Shown piece by piece: positions 60,897-64,000 of a stretch of DNA of 64,000 nucleotides (within the stretch, counting starts at the first letter, position 1; the number at the start of each line of letters is the position of its first letter). The DNA is from Propionimicrobium sp. PCR01-08-3 (GTDB lineage Bacteria > Actinomycetota > Actinomycetes > Propionibacteriales > Propionibacteriaceae). The notes under the pieces were generated by a model. That model had not been told where the DNA came from. It worked only from the letters and a program-made list of their open reading frames with translations, and did not search any database. The stretch lies in the NCBI RefSeq assembly GCF_030286045.1, contig NZ_CP127390.1, positions 868,001-932,000 of the forward strand, given 5' to 3'. The position numbers were made by a program, and so were the translations under genes.

Positions 60897-60936
60897 AAGA
60901 GGGCGCCCCCGGGTTTTCCCGGGAGCGCCCTCTTTT
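60897..60936. terminator. Bidirectional hairpin terminator
   Basis: A long stem, AAGAGGGCGC and CCCGGG (60897-60913) with CCCGGG and GCGCCCTCTT (60918-60934), has one internal mismatch and a TTTT loop, and is followed by T's on the plus strand (A's on the other side serve the minus strand). It lies between the convergent ACS transporter and uxaE. Confidence 0.82.
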
Positions 60937-60955
60937 CACATCGAATAACGACCGA

Positions 60956-62200
60956 TCAGGCCTCGAAGAGCGGCTTCAGGTGACGCTCGTAGAGGTTCTC
61001 GGTGACGTTGCGCTCAACGTGCTCACGGTGCTCGTCCAACGCATTGAGGTAACGGTCACCCATCTTGGCGGCCAGCTTGAACGAGATATGCAGCAGCTGG
61101 CGCAGGTTCTTGTTGTAAGCCGGGTTCGACTGATCATGACGCAGGGCATCAGCGAACTGCTTGGAATCCCAGCTGTCGACCTCGTCGGGGTTGGGCAACT
61201 GAGCGGGATCGATGTCGATGACGTCCGCATAGGGACCTACCAACTCGTCCTGCATGCCATAAGCAGTGCGGTAGATCTCCTTGGCAATTGTCAAACCCTC
61301 GCCGCCGCCCTCGGCCAAACCGATGAGCTCCTCCAGCCAGGTGGTGCCCGCGGTCTTCAGATGCAGACCGGTGTCGAACTCCCGGACGATCGCGCCCATG
61401 CCCGGGTACAGCGAGAACTTGTCGGAGCCGGTATGTACCGACAGCTTCAGGTTCTTGTGCAGACCCCACTTGGCGATCGCGTACTGGATCACGGCGACAT
61501 CGGCGCGGAACTCGGCGAGGAACTCGTCCACATCGCCGTCGTAGTCGACGCCCTTGTTGAACCGGCCGACGAACTTCACGGCAACGGTGTCGATGGGCAA
61601 CTGCTCATGGGCGACCTCGGACAAAATAACCAGCAGATCGGCCGGGCCCTGACGCTCGGGGGACTCGTCCATCGCCAGCTCGACATGGCGGATGTTGCCG
61701 CCCTTCTCCACGACACGGTCGTAGAGGCGCTTGGCGTCCTCCAGGCCATAGAGATAGCGATGAGCCAGCTTCTCGAGCACCTCTTCGGTGACCACGATCG
61801 GGGCGTCCTGGCCGGGCACCTTGTGCTCACCTAACAGCGGCTTGGTGCGCTCGAGGAAAGCGGCAGCGTTCTCCTCGGTCGTCTCCTTGCCGATCAGATC
61901 GGTGATATCGATGGTGAAGAAATCGCACACATCAATGAACCAATCGGCGTTGGTCATATTGATGTGGTCGGCATCAACGAAGTACTGACCCTTCCAGCCG
62001 GTCTTGGCGATCGCGTCATCGGCCGCCTTACGCTGATCAGCAGGCGAAGTACCGATGATGGTGTGCTCGCGGTTGGACTTGTTCCAGACGATGTCGACAT
62101 CGACTCCGTCCGCCTTGATCTTTTCGAATGCAGCGACCTGTGCAGCGCCTTCCTTGCCGAAACGGTCACCGGTGCCGAGGGAGTACTTCCCAATCGTCAT
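60956..62200 (-). CDS. uxaE: Tagaturonate epimerase UxaE
   Basis: This is a 414-residue protein of the tagaturonate 4-epimerase (UxaE) family, which converts D-tagaturonate to D-fructuronate in galacturonate breakdown. The sequence is well conserved in form: KYSLGTGDRFGKEGAAQVAA, YFVDADHINMTNADWFIDVC, GNIRHVELAMDESPERQGPA, LKLSVHTGSDKFSLYPGMGA and LKTAGTTWLEELIGLAE. The metal ligands are expected among these His/Asp/Glu positions. Its FadR-type regulator and ACS transporter lie alongside, but UxaC, UxuA/B, KdgK and KdgA are not in the window. Confidence 0.88.
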   Translation of the reverse strand: MTIGKYSLGTGDRFGKEGAAQVAAFEKIKADGVDVDIVWNKSNREHTIIGTSPADQRKAADDAIAKTGWKGQYFVDADHINMTNADWFIDVCDFFTIDITDLIGKETTEENAAAFLERTKPLLGEHKVPGQDAPIVVTEEVLEKLAHRYLYGLEDAKRLYDRVVEKGGNIRHVELAMDESPERQGPADLLVILSEVAHEQLPIDTVAVKFVGRFNKGVDYDGDVDEFLAEFRADVAVIQYAIAKWGLHKNLKLSVHTGSDKFSLYPGMGAIVREFDTGLHLKTAGTTWLEELIGLAEGGGEGLTIAKEIYRTAYGMQDELVGPYADVIDIDPAQLPNPDEVDSWDSKQFADALRHDQSNPAYNKNLRQLLHISFKLAAKMGDRYLNALDEHREHVERNVTENLYERHLKPLFEA

Positions 62201-62356
62201 GCTGTCTCCTCACGTGATACTTGCCCCTGACTCTAGACGGGGGAGCTGATCAGCGACCACTGGCGGGTTCTTCTTGCCACGGGTTGCCGTGCTTGTCCGA
62301 CACCGATGAGCGATCGGAACAAGAAAAATGTCGCAACCTGATGGCACGATGGGACG

Positions 62357-63337
62357 GTGGCACAAACATCGGTGTTCGGCAGCAGTCTGCTGATTCAGGG
62401 TTCAGAGGCGTTGCTGGCAGAACGTGCCGTTACAACGCGCGTGACGCAGGCACAGCGCGAGCATCCCGACGCCGAGTTGACCCAGGTCGCAGCCCCCGAA
62501 TTGGCTGATGGACGCTTCGCCGACCTCATCGGTGGCAGCCTGTTCGCGTCCTGGGTCATCGTTGTGGTCACCGATCTTGCCAATCTCCCCGACCACGCAT
62601 TGGCCTTGGTGAAGCAGACGGCGCTGCACCCGTATCCCGAGCTCTGTCTGGTGCTTGTGCACGGTGGCGGTAATAAAGGCAAGGGATTCATCGATGCGCT
62701 CAAGAAGGCAAAAGTCACCAGGATCGCAGCGGACCCGGTCAAGTCGTGGAAGCTGCCGGAGTTCGTCACCTCGGAGGCTCGTCGATTGCGCATGGGCATG
62801 GACGCACATGCTGCGCAAGATCTGATCGACGCGGTTGGCTCCGACCTGCGGTCATTGACCGCCGCCCTCAGCCAACTGGCCGCCGATTACGAAAATGAAC
62901 AGCTGACGGGTGAGATGGTGCGCCGCTACTTTGCGGGCCGCGCCGAGGTGACAAGTTTCGCTGTGGCTGACGATGCCTTGGCCGGTCGCGCAGGCCCGGC
63001 GCTGGAGAAGCTGCGCTGGGCGTTGGACACCGGCGTTGCGCCGGTACTGGTGACCAGCGCACTCGCGAACTCACTACGAGGCCTGGGGAAATACCTGGAA
63101 TTACGCTCCGTACGGATGCCGGACAACGATCTGGCCCGGCAGGTCGGGGTGCCACCGTGGAAGATCAGGGATCTGTCGAAGTTGTCACGCGACTGGTCGT
63201 CCAGGGGAGTATCGGTTGCGATCCGGGCGGTAGCTCACACCGACGAACAGGTGAAGGGCGCCGCCGCCGATCCCGGGTTCGCCCTCGAGCAACTGTTACT
63301 TATCGTGCAGCAGGCCAGGAAGCTCCAGGCACGTTGA
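62357..63337 (+). CDS. holA: DNA polymerase III delta subunit
   Basis: This 326-residue clamp-loader delta subunit opens the sliding clamp. Features are LLIQGSEALLAERAVTTRVT, VIVVVTDLANLPDHALALVK, CLVLVHGGGNKGKGFIDALK, DPVKSWKLPEFVTSEARRLR, LRSLTAALSQLAADYEN and LRGLGKYLELRSVRMPDNDL. The order comEC-holA-rpsT is standard in actinobacteria, but here the uxaE/transporter/regulator module is inserted between comEC and holA. GTG 62357 is the start. Confidence 0.95.
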   Translation: MAQTSVFGSSLLIQGSEALLAERAVTTRVTQAQREHPDAELTQVAAPELADGRFADLIGGSLFASWVIVVVTDLANLPDHALALVKQTALHPYPELCLVLVHGGGNKGKGFIDALKKAKVTRIAADPVKSWKLPEFVTSEARRLRMGMDAHAAQDLIDAVGSDLRSLTAALSQLAADYENEQLTGEMVRRYFAGRAEVTSFAVADDALAGRAGPALEKLRWALDTGVAPVLVTSALANSLRGLGKYLELRSVRMPDNDLARQVGVPPWKIRDLSKLSRDWSSRGVSVAIRAVAHTDEQVKGAAADPGFALEQLLLIVQQARKLQAR

Positions 63338-63420
63338 ATTCCAAAAGCACCAGGAAACGCAAGGTGATTTCGTCAGCACTCGTGTGGCACGGCCTTTTGT
63401 GGCGATCGACCCGACCAACA

Positions 63421-63463
63421 CAGTAAGCGCCCTGACCACCCAGTCGGGTCAGGGCGCTTACTG
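63421..63463. terminator. Bidirectional terminator between holA and rpsT
   Basis: A perfect 17-bp stem (CAGTAAGCGCCCTGACC at 63421-63437 with GGTCAGGGCGCTTACTG at 63447-63463) and a 9-base loop lie between the convergent holA and rpsT genes. Confidence 0.88.
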
Positions 63464-63491
63464 AAACGCCTATAAAACTGAAAAGTAGAAC

Positions 63492-63752
63492 TCAGAGAGC
63501 CGCGGCACGCGAAGCGATGGCAGATTTGCGATTGGCGGCCTGGTTCTTGTGGATGACGCCCTTCGACACGGCCTTGTCGAGCGCGCGGTTCGCTACCTTC
63601 GCACACTCCTGCGCCTTCTCGGCGTCGCCGGCATCGGCAGCCTCGCGGAACTTACGGATGTTCGTGCGCAGTGCCGACTTCACGGCCTTATTGCGAGCGG
63701 TTGCCTTCGCGTTGGTGAGAATGCGCTTCTTCTGCGACTTGATGTTCGCCAC
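63492..63752 (-). CDS. rpsT: Ribosomal protein S20
   Basis: This is an 86-residue small-subunit protein that binds 16S rRNA. The basic, helical sequence is typical: [60 protein letters not shown] and [20 protein letters not shown]. Start ATG 63752 and length are standard. The remaining bases to the window end (63753-64000) hold its leader and nothing else that I can recognise; lepA often lies beyond. Confidence 0.97.
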   Translation of the reverse strand: MANIKSQKKRILTNAKATARNKAVKSALRTNIRKFREAADAGDAEKAQECAKVANRALDKAVSKGVIHKNQAANRKSAIASRAAAL

Positions 63753-64000
63753 TTGGTGAGCCCTTTTGAGTCGTTGGTGTACCTGGGTTACGCATGCTCA
63801 AGCAGCCGCCTGATTGCACGCGCGACTGGTTACGCTACCACAGCGCCCCGGTGGCCCCCAAACTGGTGCCACCCTGGGCTCGCGTCGGTTGATGGGAGCC
63901 GCTGCGCGCGGCATGAGGGTATGACCGACGGGCTAGAAAGTTGCTACTTAGGGTGTCGTAAGAAAAAGCAGGGGGGCCGCAGAAGCGTTCGTTTTCAATA

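Noticed and set aside
1-64000. CRISPR arrays, rRNA and tRNA genes
   Set aside because: No series of evenly spaced repeats and no rRNA or cloverleaf-type sequence was recognised by eye on either strand; a dedicated scan was not possible.

Overview
The window is high-GC actinobacterial chromosome. Actinobacterial families are frequent (DUF2510, DUF4192, DUF6069, MobF relaxase, NarL/DesK two-component systems), and the conserved chromosomal stretch leuS-comEA-comEC-holA-rpsT occupies the right end. The iron box and gene styles would fit a Propionibacteriales-type organism, but genus cannot be fixed from the sequence alone.

0-3 kb: the 3' end of a sensor kinase and its NarL-type regulator, then damaged genes: a frameshifted D-2-hydroxyacid dehydrogenase, a frameshifted YhbP-like flavoprotein and a 5'-truncated ubiX. 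3-12.5 kb is a mobile island. A MobF relaxase with several frameshifts starts exactly where ubiX is cut. It is followed by a dprA-like gene, a small membrane protein and a visibly AT-richer three-gene operon (8.3-11.7 kb), with serine-recombinase and HTH remnants at the far end. The AT-rich operon encodes a PD-(D/E)XK-like protein, a small winged-helix-like middle protein and an SMC/Rad50-like ATPase with a CxxC hook. Its architecture is that of Lamassu/ABC-three-component defence systems, and it is the strongest candidate for an undescribed system here.

12.5-24 kb is a patchwork. It holds a broken XRE regulator, a tetR-rarA pair, three MmcQ/YjbR paralogs among gene fragments (IS3 orfA, MerR, VOC, DHFR-family), a DUF2510/scramblase-like protein, a polysaccharide-binding-type lipoprotein, a flavoprotein, two toxin-antitoxin pairs (DUF433/DUF5615 and HigBA) with a decayed third copy, and an SRAP/YedK protein.

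24-40 kb: an NrtR-like regulator; a DMT permease-GT4 glycosyltransferase-hydrolase operon; a DedA-kinase-regulator operon; a TetR/DUF6069 divergent pair with twin operators; a disulfide-type flavin reductase; a PrsW protease; an APC antiporter; a FitAB/VapBC module; a 7Fe ferredoxin; and an MHS symporter.

40-52 kb: a ProA-like dehydrogenase and a catecholate-siderophore module (Fes, FepB, two FecCD permeases, FepC) behind a DtxR/IdeR box, then a HAD phosphatase, a repeat-rich membrane protein, DUF4192 and a VIT-type Fe/Mn transporter. 52-64 kb: leuS, comEA, comEC; a hexuronate module (FadR-type regulator, ACS transporter, tagaturonate epimerase uxaE); holA and rpsT. The DUF4192 gene and comEA share an almost identical upstream element with a DnaA-box-like block and an apparently leaderless promoter. 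This suggests co-regulation with natural competence.
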